NCBI RefSeq assembly: GCF_003985125.1 | Contig: NZ_ML133570.1 | Location: forward strand, 124,001 to 188,000 | Length of the DNA: 64,000 bases | From: Rhizobium phaseoli | Lineage (GTDB): Bacteria; Pseudomonadota; Alphaproteobacteria; Rhizobiales; Rhizobiaceae | Direction: 5' to 3' | Part shown: positions 25,873-36,165 of the stretch, one piece after another | Layout of the letters: each line of letters begins with the position of its first letter | Numbering within the stretch: position 1 is the first letter of the stretch | The notes under the pieces: generated by a model | The model's input: only the letters and a program-made list of their open reading frames with translations | What the model was told of the DNA's origin: nothing | The model's database searches: none | Program-made: the position numbers and the translations under genes

Positions 25873-26682
25873 ATGACGAATGGCAATTCCTTCATGGACG
25901 ACTTCCAATCCTTCGAAATCCTATCCGGCAAACATGACAAAGGCATGGTGATCCTCGCCGATCACGCGATGAACCGCCTCCCCGCGCGATATGGCCGGCT
26001 CGGCCTGCCCGATGCGGCCTTTGCCCGCCACATCGCCTATGACATCGGCATCGAGAGCCTGACGCGGCAGCTTTCGTCCAGACTCGGCGTACCCGCGGTG
26101 CTTGGCGGCTTCTCGCGCCTGCTGATCGACCCGAACCGCGGTGAAGATGACCCGACGCTTGTCATGAGGATTTCCGACGGCGCCGTCATCTCGGGCAATC
26201 ATCCGATCACACCGCAGGAATGGGAGCATCGTATCGAGGCCTTCCATCGCCCCTATCACCATGCGGTGGCGGCAACGATCGATAGGGTCGCGAACGCCAC
26301 CGGCCGGGCGCCGCTGGTCCTGTCGCTGCATTCCTTCACGCCGGCGTGGAAAGGAATTCCCCGCCCCTGGCATGCCGCAGTCCTCTGGGACAGCGACCGG
26401 CGCGCCGTCGGCCCGCTGCTCGACATGCTGCGCGCCGATCCGGATCTCTTCGTTGGCGACAACGAGCCCTATGACGGCGCCCTGAAGGGCGATACCATGT
26501 ACCGGCACTGCATGATGACCGGCATCCCGCACGCGCTACTCGAAATGCGCCAGGATCTGATCACAGACGAGACCGGGATTGCTGCATGGGCCGAACGCCT
26601 GGCGCCGATCTTTGCGGTGATGAACGCCGATCCTGCCCTGCACGAATACGACGTCCATCTGTCGCGCACCGGTCCCTATTGA
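25873..26682 (+). CDS. N-formylglutamate amidohydrolase-family enzyme
   Basis: 269 residues from the ATG at 25873 (25828 or 25894 are alternatives; none has a clear ribosome-binding site). Features are VILADHAMNRLP, a DPNRGEDDPTL metal/substrate segment, LSLHSFTP and LLEMRQDLI. The family hydrolyses N-formylglutamate or related amides, often at the end of histidine breakdown. No hut genes are nearby, so the exact substrate is uncertain. Confidence 0.9.
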   Translation: MTNGNSFMDDFQSFEILSGKHDKGMVILADHAMNRLPARYGRLGLPDAAFARHIAYDIGIESLTRQLSSRLGVPAVLGGFSRLLIDPNRGEDDPTLVMRISDGAVISGNHPITPQEWEHRIEAFHRPYHHAVAATIDRVANATGRAPLVLSLHSFTPAWKGIPRPWHAAVLWDSDRRAVGPLLDMLRADPDLFVGDNEPYDGALKGDTMYRHCMMTGIPHALLEMRQDLITDETGIAAWAERLAPIFAVMNADPALHEYDVHLSRTGPY

Positions 26683-26697
26683 AGGAAGGAAAGCGAG

Positions 26698-27003
26698 ATG
26701 ACCGCGCTCAGCAAAGAACAGCAGACCGAATTCGAAGCCGCCGCCTTCCGCCGCCTCGTCGCGCATCTTCAGAAGCGCAGCGACGTGCAGAACATCGATT
26801 TGATGAATCTCGCCGGCTTCTGCCGCAACTGCCTGTCGAACTGGTACCGCGAAGCTGCCGAAGCCGAGGGCGTTGCGATGACGAAGGACGAATCGCGCGA
26901 AATGGTCTACGGCATGCCTTACGAGGACTGGAAAAATCTCCACCAGAACGAGGCCTCGCCTGTGCAAAAGGCCGCTTTTGAACTGAACAATCCGCACAAA
27001 TAG
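26698..27003 (+). CDS. DUF1244-family protein
   Basis: 101 residues with the DUF1244 pattern: EFEAAAFRRLVAHLQKRSDV, the Cys-containing LAGFCRNCLSNWYREAAE and GMPYEDWKNLHQ. The family is conserved in alphaproteobacteria and of unknown function; the paired Cys might bind metal. GGAAGGAAAG precedes the start, and it follows the amidohydrolase by 15 bases. Confidence 0.92.
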   Translation: MTALSKEQQTEFEAAAFRRLVAHLQKRSDVQNIDLMNLAGFCRNCLSNWYREAAEAEGVAMTKDESREMVYGMPYEDWKNLHQNEASPVQKAAFELNNPHK

Positions 27004-27091
27004 CCCATCACGCGGCGAATAGGCTTGACCCTCGCGCCGCTTCGCGGCAGTCACGGGCATCCAAAATTATCATCCCAATCAGGAGAACACG

Positions 27092-27355
27092 ATGTCTGAT
27101 GCTCATGGCGTCGCCCGCGACCAGCTTCGCGCTTTCATCGAGCGCATTGAACGGCTGGAAGAAGAAAAGAAGACCATCGCCGACGACATCAAGGACGTCT
27201 ATGGCGAAGCCAAGGGAATGGGCTTCGACACCAAGATCCTGAAGAAGGTCGTGGCGCTGCGCAAAAAGGACGAGCAGGAGCGCATGGAAGAGGAAGCGAT
27301 CCTCGACACCTACCTGCACGCGCTCGGCATGATCGAGTCCCCGCCGGAAGGCTGA
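27092..27355 (+). CDS. gapR: Nucleoid-associated protein GapR (DUF2312)
   Basis: 87 residues with the highly conserved alphaproteobacterial DUF2312 sequence: [36 protein letters not shown] and [18 protein letters not shown]. In Caulobacter this protein, GapR, encircles overtwisted DNA ahead of replication and transcription. The identity is clear from sequence; the role is by homology. ATCAGGAG lies 9 bases before the start. Confidence 0.95.
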   Translation: MSDAHGVARDQLRAFIERIERLEEEKKTIADDIKDVYGEAKGMGFDTKILKKVVALRKKDEQERMEEEAILDTYLHALGMIESPPEG

Positions 27356-27380
27356 TCTGCCTCGCATCACAGTTGTCGAT

Positions 27381-27412
27381 AAGCCGCTGGAGCGATCCGG
27401 CGGCTTTTTTTC
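27381..27412 (+). terminator. Rho-independent terminator of gapR
   Basis: An 11-bp stem AAGCCGCTGGA/TCCGGCGGCTT (one G-T pair in RNA) with a GCGA tetraloop, followed by a run of T at 27405-27412. Confidence 0.92.
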
Positions 27413-27961
27413 TCAGGCTAATCCGCCGTTAAGCCGTCCGACCAAGTCCAATTGCATCACGACGTCGGTCTGGGGGTCCTCGCCAACCATAAATGTCGTG
27501 CTGCCGATCGCAGCAAATCCGACCCGCCTGTAGAATGCCAAGGCTCGATTATTCCGTTCGAACACCGTCAACTCCAAGTGTGTAACGCCGCGCTTCCCGG
27601 CCTCGCCAACAACGGCGTCGAGAAGCCCGCCGGCCAATCCGCGTCCCCTCCACCCGGCATCGACATAAATTCGCTTGAGAAGAGCAGAGCGTTCATCGGC
27701 CAAGCGCACGACGACATGCGCATACCCAATGATCAGATTATCGGCCATCGCGACAAAAACGGCGGCTGAAGGATCGTCGATCTCGGCAGCCTGGCGTTCC
27801 GTGCTGAAATGCTCGTCGATATAGGATTCGAGATCGGACGCTGCTGTGTCGCCGCTGTAGGTGTCGCGGAATAGTCGTACCGCGAAGTCGGACAAGGCTT
27901 CGGCATCAGATCGGCGCGCGCGTCTAATCATCGACGCGGCTGGCAAAGCACCCTCTGTCAC
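27413..27961 (-). CDS. GNAT-family N-acetyltransferase
   Basis: 182 residues with the GNAT fold: IRRARRSDAEALSDFAVRLF at the start, LLKRIYVDAGWRGRGLAGGL containing the acetyl-CoA loop (R/Q-x-x-G-x-G/A), and FERNNRALAFYRRVGFAAIG near the end. The acceptor is unknown. Confidence 0.93.
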   Translation of the reverse strand: MTEGALPAASMIRRARRSDAEALSDFAVRLFRDTYSGDTAASDLESYIDEHFSTERQAAEIDDPSAAVFVAMADNLIIGYAHVVVRLADERSALLKRIYVDAGWRGRGLAGGLLDAVVGEAGKRGVTHLELTVFERNNRALAFYRRVGFAAIGSTTFMVGEDPQTDVVMQLDLVGRLNGGLA

Positions 27962-28150
27962 GACATTCTCTCCCTTGATCCTCGAGCGGATAGAGCGTGC
28001 AGAATGCTTCAGGAGGATAGTTTCGGCAAGGATAATGGCCGCAATATGCCTGCCCGAGCGAGACGAGCGCCGTTGCGTCTAGGGAATCTACAATTGGTTG
28101 GCGGCTGCCGATCGCATCGGCAGCTTCCGATACTTCGATGATCGGCACGC
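27962..28150. other. Intergenic stretch with an unexplained open frame
   Basis: The minus strand is open here from within the DUF882 3' end into the acetyltransferase start. The possible product of about 74 codons includes YCGHYPCRNYPPEAFCTLYP with a GTG start at about 28146, but has no ribosome-binding site and no family I know. It may be chance or a degenerate gene. Confidence 0.3.
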
Positions 28151-29989
28151 TCAGTTCGTATTGAACTTGCGCACTTCCATGAAGTTGACGGCCGTACCGC
28201 TGAAGCGGGCCGGATCGACCGAGGCGGTCTTGACGTTGAAGCCTTCGGCATAGACGGCGGTCGGCTGGGCACGCATCGTCTGGCTGACGAAGCGCGGCGC
28301 CTTGACCTGCTTGGAGGCCATTTCGAGGCGGGCATTGGTCAGCGCCCACTGCGAAATCATCTTCTGCGTCAGCTTCGGCTCGGTACGCACCGTCGCGCGG
28401 CTGGCGTCGGCCGCAGCGGCCTCCTTATGCGTCGGGCGGCCACCCTTGGTGGGAACAGCCGGTGCCACGGCGTTTTCGGCGGCCGGTTCGTCGAAGGCGT
28501 CGCCGAAGCTTGCCGACTTCGTGACTGGCGCCAGGGCTGCGAGTTGAAGCGACGGTTTCTGGGCAGGCGGCTGTTGCGGCATCGCGGCGTTGATCGCCTG
28601 CTCAACCGTCATCTCGGGAGCATGCGCAGCGACCTGATTTTCGTCACCCTTGTTCTGCTGGTCGAGAGCATCGGCAACGGCAGGAGACAGTCCGCCGTCC
28701 TGATCGGCCTCGTCGGCCTCTGCTTCCGGATCGGCATCGGCCGCAGCGAGAAGCTTTTCGGCCAGAGCAGGACGTTCAACCGGTGTCGGAACCGGCATTC
28801 CGCTCAGCATGGCGGGGTCGGTCGACGCAACTTCGGCATCGCCGGGCGCGCGGCGCTGACCAAGAAGCGAGGGGACCGGGATACTGTAGGCGCTGAGATC
28901 AGCGAATTGCTGCGGCTGGGCTTGATCGACCGGGAGCGCGGCCAAGGCCTGCTGCGCGGCATTACCCGAAGGCGGCGCCACCAGGGCGCTTGCCACTTCG
29001 CTACCGGCCGGCTGATTGCTGAATGCCGGACGAACCTGCGGCACCGGCGCGTTGACATCGGCGACCTCAGTCTGTTGCGGCTCGGCAGGGGCAGGCTCGG
29101 CCTTCGGCGGCGTCGCCTTGGCGACGGCGACCGGGGCCGAATCGTCGGTATCGTCTTCCTGCTCGTCCGCGCCGCCGCCGAAGAGCGCCGCAAACAGCGT
29201 TTTGTGCTTCGGCGCCGATTCGGAAGCGCTGGCGATCTCGATCTGTGTGCCGCTGACGCGGCGCTTGTAGTCGGCCATCGCCTGCTGATAGCCCGGCAGC
29301 GGCTTACCGTCGGCCGGAATATGGATGGTATTGCCGTTCGGGAACAGCCGGACGAGCTCGTCGCGGCTCATGCGCGGCCAGGCGCGAACACCGCCGACAT
29401 CCATGTGCACGAAGGGCGAGCCGGATTTCGGATAGAAGCCGACGCCGCCGACCTGCATCTTCATGCCGATGCCGCGCAAGGTTGCGAGCTTGACATCAGG
29501 AATGAAGAAATCCATCGCCTTGCCGAGCATGTGCTGGCTCTTCTCGGCGACGCCGGAATTGCGCGAGCGCCCGCGCAGCATCTCGTTGGTCGCCGGCGAG
29601 CGGAAGCCGCAGACAACATTGATGTAGTCCCGTGAACCGCTCTGGCGATAGACCTCCCAGATCAGGTCGAACAGGCGCGGATCCATCTTCGTCGGCTGGT
29701 TCTTGCGCCAGTCACGGAGGAAGCGGTTCAGCTGCTCCAGACCCTTGGGATCGAACTTGCCGTTACGCTTGTAAGTGATGACAGCCTTTTCGCCGGTATG
29801 GATGAAATAGAGCTTGAGGCTGCGGGTTTCGCCCGCGGCCTCGGAAGGCGTACTGACGAATGCCGGCGAGGAAACCGCAAGCGCAAGAAGGGCGGCCGCC
29901 GCCGTCCTCACTGCCTTTCCGCAGATGTCGGCGCACAAAGAACGCCAGCTCAAGCGCGAAGGCTTGGAAATCCCATTCAGATTCGGCAA
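28151..29989 (-). CDS. DUF882 (YcbK-like) cell-wall protein with long disordered tail
   Basis: 612 residues. After a cationic N-terminus and a signal/anchor segment (about 27-52), residues about 55-240 form a DUF882/M15-type domain: SLKLYFIHTGEKAVITY, YINVVCGFRSPATNEMLR, SQHMLGKAMDFFIPD and HMDVGGVRAW. The His and Asp residues match the zinc ligands of the M15 LAS-peptidase fold, so cleavage of peptidoglycan cross-links is plausible. Residues about 270-560 are a low-complexity Ala/Pro/Gln-rich linker, which most family members lack at this length. Confidence 0.88.
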   Translation of the reverse strand: MPNLNGISKPSRLSWRSLCADICGKAVRTAAAALLALAVSSPAFVSTPSEAAGETRSLKLYFIHTGEKAVITYKRNGKFDPKGLEQLNRFLRDWRKNQPTKMDPRLFDLIWEVYRQSGSRDYINVVCGFRSPATNEMLRGRSRNSGVAEKSQHMLGKAMDFFIPDVKLATLRGIGMKMQVGGVGFYPKSGSPFVHMDVGGVRAWPRMSRDELVRLFPNGNTIHIPADGKPLPGYQQAMADYKRRVSGTQIEIASASESAPKHKTLFAALFGGGADEQEDDTDDSAPVAVAKATPPKAEPAPAEPQQTEVADVNAPVPQVRPAFSNQPAGSEVASALVAPPSGNAAQQALAALPVDQAQPQQFADLSAYSIPVPSLLGQRRAPGDAEVASTDPAMLSGMPVPTPVERPALAEKLLAAADADPEAEADEADQDGGLSPAVADALDQQNKGDENQVAAHAPEMTVEQAINAAMPQQPPAQKPSLQLAALAPVTKSASFGDAFDEPAAENAVAPAVPTKGGRPTHKEAAAADASRATVRTEPKLTQKMISQWALTNARLEMASKQVKAPRFVSQTMRAQPTAVYAEGFNVKTASVDPARFSGTAVNFMEVRKFNTN

Positions 29990-30104
29990 CTCGATCCCCG
30001 TCAGACAGACAATGTCCCGTACTGTCTCAGATGACTGTCAAATGCGGTCACACGATGGCAAAAATGCCACACATGATCAACCTTTTCTTTACATAGTGAA
30101 CGAG

Positions 30105-30118
30105 CCACTAACAAGTGG
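30105..30118. repeat. Small inverted repeat in the DUF882/response-regulator gap
   Basis: CCACT-AACA-AGTGG followed by TTTATGAT, in an AT-rich gap (29990-30167) between two minus-strand genes. It could be an operator for the DUF882 gene or a weak terminator; the evidence is slight. Confidence 0.35.
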
Positions 30119-30167
30119 TTTATGATCAGTAACAAATCGTGGTTGCCTGAGTCTTAATAAATAAGGC

Positions 30168-31709
<1,542 letters not shown>

Positions 31710-31916
31710 TGTCGCCTCACTTCATGCGAAACCATGGAGGGCACTCTGGCAGAAAGGCTTGAACATCCAGTTTTGAGAAACAATTGCATTTTAACGATTG
31801 CGACGGCCGTTTTTCGTGCCGAAGCGAGGCCTTTGATGGGCCGAAAGGCCCTTGATGCGGCGCCTTCTCACGCTTATTCAAACAGATCTGTTATAAAGTG
31901 GAGAGGAATTGCGTTT

Positions 31917-33770
31917 ATGAAAATCAAGCTCCAGCACGCCAGCCTTCGTTTGTCGCCTGCAGCGCCAGCGGGGCCTGCCGATCCGGCGCTCGGCGATCTG
32001 CCGGTCTGGAAGCTGCAGGATCTTTACCCCTCCGCCACGTCGACCGCCTTCGTCGCCGACATGGAAAAGGCCGGCAAGGCCGCGATCGCCTTCGAGGAAA
32101 GGTGGAAGGGCAAACTCGCCGACGCCGCGACGAAAACCGGCGCTGAGGGCATCGGCGCGGCGCTGAAGGAATATGAGGCGCTTGACGACATCATGGGCCG
32201 CCTCGGCTCCTTTGCCGGCCTCACTTATTTCTCCGACACCACAAACCCGGTCAACGGCAAGCTCTACGGCGACGTGCAGGCCAAGATCACCGAATTCTCG
32301 GGTCATCTCCTGTTCTTCGCGCTGGAGCTGAACCGCATCGACGACGCGGTCATCGACGCCTGCATCGCCAACGACCCCGATGCCGGCCATTATCGCCCCT
32401 GGCTGATCGACCTCAGGAAAGACAAGCCCTATCAGCTCGACGACAGGCTGGAGCAGCTCTTCCTCGAAAAGTCGATGACATCGGCCGCCGCCTTCAATCG
32501 CCTGTTCGACGAAACCATGGCGGAACTCCGCTACGAGATCGATGGCGAGAAAGTGCCGCTCGAAGTGGCCTTGAACATGTTGCAGGAGAAGGACCCGGAG
32601 GTCCGCCGCAAGGCCGCCATGGCGCTCGCCGAAACCTTCAAGGCCAATATCCGCATCTTCACGCTGATTACCAACACGCTTGCCAAGGACAAGGATATCT
32701 CCGACCGCTGGCGCGGCTTCGAGGACATTGCCGACTCCAGGCACCTCGCCAACCGTGTCGAGCGCGAGGTCGTCGATGCGCTCGCTGCCGCCGTCCGGGA
32801 AGCCTATCCCCGCCTTTCGCACCGCTATTATAAAATGAAGGCGAAATGGCTCGGCATGGAGCAGATGAACTTCTGGGACCGCAACGCGCCGCTTCCGGAA
32901 ACCTCCAGCGCCGTCATCTCCTGGTCCGACGCGAAGGACACGGTGCTGTCGGCCTACGGCAATTTCGCCCCCGAGATGGCTGATATCGCCAGGCGCTTCT
33001 TCGACGAGCAATGGATCGATGCTCCGGTCCGTCCCGGCAAGGCGCCCGGCGCCTTCGCCCATCCGACGGTCCCCTCGGCCCATCCCTATGTGCTCGTCAA
33101 CTATATGGGGAAGCCGCGTGACGTGATGACGCTTGCCCATGAACTCGGCCACGGCGTGCACCAGGTTCTCGCTGGCGCGCAAGGGGCACTGATGTGCCAG
33201 ACGCCGCTGACACTTGCCGAAACCGCCTCCGTCTTCGGCGAGATGCTGACCTTTCGCGCGCTTCTCGAAAAGACCACCGACAGGCGTGAGCGCAAAGCGA
33301 TGCTCGCCCAGAAGGTCGAGGACATGATCAACACGGTCGTGCGCCAGATCGCCTTCTACGAATTCGAGCGCAAGCTGCACACTGCCCGCAAATCAGGCGA
33401 GCTGACCGCCGACGACATCGGCGAACTCTGGCTCTCGGTCCAGTCCGAAAGCCTCGGGCCGGCGATAAGCATTTCCGAGGGCTACGAGACCTATTGGGCC
33501 TATATCCCCCACTTCATCCACTCGCCCTTCTACGTCTACGCCTATGCTTTCGGCGATTGCCTGGTGAATTCGCTCTATGCCGTCTACCAGAAGGCCGAGA
33601 AGGGTTTCCAGGAGAAGTATTTCGAGCTGCTGAAGGCCGGCGGCACCAAGCATCACTCGGAACTTTTGAAGCCTTTCGGCCTCGACGCCACCGATCCGTC
33701 GTTCTGGAGCCAGGGTCTGTCGATGATCGAAGGGCTGATCGACGAGTTGGAAGCTCTGGATAAGGGCTGA
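31917..33770 (+). CDS. pepF: M3-family oligoendopeptidase F
   Basis: 617 residues from the ATG at 31917, with GGAGAGG about 10 bases upstream. The zinc-binding motif HELGH is at residues 408-412 within MTLAHELGHGVHQVLAG, and the downstream Glu ligand is in LAETASVFGEML. It is a cytoplasmic oligopeptidase degrading peptides of about 7-17 residues. It is divergent from the sigma-54 regulator gene across 207 bases. Confidence 0.96.
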   Translation: MKIKLQHASLRLSPAAPAGPADPALGDLPVWKLQDLYPSATSTAFVADMEKAGKAAIAFEERWKGKLADAATKTGAEGIGAALKEYEALDDIMGRLGSFAGLTYFSDTTNPVNGKLYGDVQAKITEFSGHLLFFALELNRIDDAVIDACIANDPDAGHYRPWLIDLRKDKPYQLDDRLEQLFLEKSMTSAAAFNRLFDETMAELRYEIDGEKVPLEVALNMLQEKDPEVRRKAAMALAETFKANIRIFTLITNTLAKDKDISDRWRGFEDIADSRHLANRVEREVVDALAAAVREAYPRLSHRYYKMKAKWLGMEQMNFWDRNAPLPETSSAVISWSDAKDTVLSAYGNFAPEMADIARRFFDEQWIDAPVRPGKAPGAFAHPTVPSAHPYVLVNYMGKPRDVMTLAHELGHGVHQVLAGAQGALMCQTPLTLAETASVFGEMLTFRALLEKTTDRRERKAMLAQKVEDMINTVVRQIAFYEFERKLHTARKSGELTADDIGELWLSVQSESLGPAISISEGYETYWAYIPHFIHSPFYVYAYAFGDCLVNSLYAVYQKAEKGFQEKYFELLKAGGTKHHSELLKPFGLDATDPSFWSQGLSMIEGLIDELEALDKG

Positions 33771-33814
33771 AATTCGTTTCGAATAGGACTGGAGCAGTCC
33801 GCCGCAACGAGTCT

Positions 33815-33868
33815 CCTTCTCCCCAGCGGGGAGAAGGTGCCGGCAGGCGGATGAGGGGGCGGCACAGT
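33815..33868 (+). repeat. RIME/RPE-type rhizobial palindromic element
   Basis: A perfect 10-bp palindrome CCTTCTCCCC-AGC-GGGGAGAAGG (33815-33837) followed by TGCCGGCAGGCGGATGAGGG. This combination is widespread between genes in Rhizobium genomes. It occupies most of the pepF-pabB gap. Confidence 0.8.
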
Positions 33869-33904
33869 AGACCCCGCCCTCAGGAGCAAAACTGAAAGCG
33901 TTGC

Positions 33905-35062
33905 GTGGCTGACCAACCCTATATCCTCTTCCGAGATGATACGACCGGCCAGGTGATGCTTTTCGCTGAGCCGGCGGACATCATTGTCGCGCGAACGAGC
34001 GCCGAATTCTTTGCCGGCCTTATCAGAATGGAAGAGGCCAAGGCCGCAGGCAAATGGCTTGCGGGCTACATGGCCTACGAGGCCGGATATCTCTTCGAGG
34101 AAAAACTCGCCTCTTTCGCCGACGAAAACCGCGAAACACCGCTTCTCCTTTTCGGCGTCTTCGACGCTCCGCAGCCGGACACACACCCGCTTGTCCAGCC
34201 GAAACAACGTCTCGAAAACGAGGAATTCCTCACGGCCCCGAAAGCCGCCTGGGATTTCCCTATATATAAAGAGCGTTTCGACCGGCTTCACGAGCATCTC
34301 AGGCTCGGCGACGCCTATCAGGCGAACCTCACCATGCCGGTGGAGGCTCGCTGGAACGGCGATCCTCGCGCTGCCTTCTGGTCGCTGATCGAACGCCAGC
34401 CGGTCAAATACGGTGCGCTGGTCGATCTCGGCGGCCCCGTCATCCTGTCACGCTCGCCCGAATTGTTCTTCCGCACCGATGAGCAACGCTGGATCGAGAC
34501 CCATCCGATGAAAGGCACGGCCAAACGCGGCGCCACCGCCGCCGAGGATGCCGAAATCATCGAGGCCATGCGCAACGACATCAAGACGCAAGCCGAAAAC
34601 CGCATGATCGTCGATCTCCTGCGCAACGATATCTCCCGCATCACCGAGGTCGGCACGCTCGATGTCCCGAAGCTCTTCGATGTCGAGACTTATCCGACCG
34701 TCCACCAGATGGTCAGCCATGTGCAGGCAAGGCTGTGCCCCGGCCTTTCGATCCGCGACATCTTCTCCGCCCTATTTCCCTGCGGCTCGATCACCGGCGC
34801 ACCGAAGATGCGAGCGATGGAAATCCTCCACGCGCTGGAGGATGCTCCCCGCGATGCCTATTGCGGCGCGATCGGCATAATCTCGCCGAGCGGCGCCATG
34901 CGTTTTTCCGTCGCGATCCGCACCATCACGCTTTTTGAGCGCGGCAGGGCCGTCTTCAATGTCGGCGGCGGCATCGTCTTCGATTCAACCGCCGAGGCCG
35001 AATATGAGGAATGTCTACTCAAGGCCCGCTTCGCCGTCGGTGACCAATGGATCGCGCGATGA
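33905..35062 (+). CDS. pabB: Aminodeoxychorismate synthase component I
   Basis: 385 residues starting at a GTG (33905). It is the chorismate-binding domain of the anthranilate synthase/PabB family: SPELFFRTDEQRWIETHPMK, KGTAKRG, AENRMIVDLLRNDISR, and FPCGSITGAPKMRAME near the end. It aminates chorismate to 4-amino-4-deoxychorismate for folate synthesis. The C-terminus overlaps the next gene by ATGA. No pabA is in view. Confidence 0.94.
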   Translation: MADQPYILFRDDTTGQVMLFAEPADIIVARTSAEFFAGLIRMEEAKAAGKWLAGYMAYEAGYLFEEKLASFADENRETPLLLFGVFDAPQPDTHPLVQPKQRLENEEFLTAPKAAWDFPIYKERFDRLHEHLRLGDAYQANLTMPVEARWNGDPRAAFWSLIERQPVKYGALVDLGGPVILSRSPELFFRTDEQRWIETHPMKGTAKRGATAAEDAEIIEAMRNDIKTQAENRMIVDLLRNDISRITEVGTLDVPKLFDVETYPTVHQMVSHVQARLCPGLSIRDIFSALFPCGSITGAPKMRAMEILHALEDAPRDAYCGAIGIISPSGAMRFSVAIRTITLFERGRAVFNVGGGIVFDSTAEAEYEECLLKARFAVGDQWIAR

Positions 35063-35688
35063 CCGATTTTTCGCTGATCGAGACGCTGCGCTGGGAGCCC
35101 GGCGACGGCTTCATCCGCCTGCGGCTGCATCTCGCCCGGCTTTCCCGTTCCGCCCGTCGCCTTGGCTTCCCGCAGCCGATCGAGGCGGCGGCCAAGCTCG
35201 AGCACGCCGTTGCTGGTTCTGCCGGTCCGCTGCGCATCCGACTGGCCTCCGACGGGCAGGGCCGCATCGAGGTAACGCGCGCGGCTTTCGTGCCGCTGGC
35301 GCCGGAGACGATTTGGACGATCCGCATCGCCGAGACCCGCCTCGATTCCACCAACAGGCTGCTGCGCCACAAGACCACGCGCCGCGCCGTCTACGAGACG
35401 GCGCGCGCCGAATATGCGCCCGATGAGGCCGATGAAGTCATGCTGTTGAACGAGCGCGGCGAGGTCTGCGAGGGTACCATTACTTCCGTCTTCCTCGATG
35501 ACGGGACCGGTATGCTGCGCACTCCGCCGATATCCTGCGGCCTGCTTGCCGGCGTGCTGCGCACCGAGCTCATTTGCGCGCGCAAGGCGCGTGTCGGCCG
35601 CCTCACAGTTGCTGATCTCGATACCGGCACGCTTTACATCGGCAACTCGCTGCGCGGCCTGATCCGCGCCAATCTCGTCAGGACGTGA
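35059..35688 (+). CDS. pabC: Class IV aminotransferase-like protein, probable aminodeoxychorismate lyase
   Basis: 209 residues from the ATG at 35059 (overlapping the pabB stop). The fold-type IV PLP enzyme pattern includes the Lys in LLRHKTTRRAVYETA, then EVMLLNERGEVCEGTITSVF and a C-terminal IGNSLRGL. It is shorter than typical PabC (about 270). It follows pabB and most likely releases 4-aminobenzoate plus pyruvate. Confidence 0.86.
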   Translation: MTDFSLIETLRWEPGDGFIRLRLHLARLSRSARRLGFPQPIEAAAKLEHAVAGSAGPLRIRLASDGQGRIEVTRAAFVPLAPETIWTIRIAETRLDSTNRLLRHKTTRRAVYETARAEYAPDEADEVMLLNERGEVCEGTITSVFLDDGTGMLRTPPISCGLLAGVLRTELICARKARVGRLTVADLDTGTLYIGNSLRGLIRANLVRT

Positions 35689-35690
35689 TC

Positions 35691-35975
35691 ATGTTCATTC
35701 TCTCCCTCACCTATCGCAAATCCAATGACGAAGCCGACAGGTACATGGAGCCGCACATGGCCTGGGTGAAAGAGGGGTATGCCAAAGGGTGGTTCCTCGC
35801 CTCCGGGCGAAAAGTGCCGCGCACCGGCGGCGCGATCCTCGCAATCGGCGACCGCGCCGCGATCGAGGCCTATGTCGCCGCCGATCCGTTCACCATCCAT
35901 GGCGTCGCCGAATATGACATCACCGAGCTTGCCGTGACGACGACGGTCGAAGGGCTGGAAATCCTGAAACGCTGA
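35691..35975 (+). CDS. YciI-family protein
   Basis: 94 residues from the ATG at 35691, with AGGA 8 bases upstream; a GTG at 35685 overlapping the pabC stop is the alternative. The ferredoxin-like YciI pattern is HMAWVKEGYAKGWFLASGRK, then GGAILAIGDRAAIEAYVAADPF (split by turns). It begins 2 bases after pabC, so it is in that operon. Its function is unknown. Confidence 0.9.
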   Translation: MFILSLTYRKSNDEADRYMEPHMAWVKEGYAKGWFLASGRKVPRTGGAILAIGDRAAIEAYVAADPFTIHGVAEYDITELAVTTTVEGLEILKR

Positions 35976-36165
35976 TTTTTGCAGAGGCGGGACGGATGAT
36001 CCATCGCCTGCCGGTCTCACCCGCCCGATATTTGACCTTTCCCGGTCAACGCTCTTTATTGTGACGGCGTTTTGTGGTTAGAGCCGGTCACCTCGCAATT
36101 TCTGCGGCAATTTCAAAAGAATTCTTCAGGCTGATCGCCTTCGTCCCCTTCCACAGGAGAAAAGA

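Noticed and set aside
31878-33380. Open frame of 500 codons antisense to the M3 peptidase gene
   Set aside because: The plus strand encodes HELGH and the full family pattern; this is a shadow.
36040-36165. Possible polyamine-responsive leader before homospermidine synthase
   Set aside because: No convincing leader peptide with terminator/anti-terminator was found in the gap.
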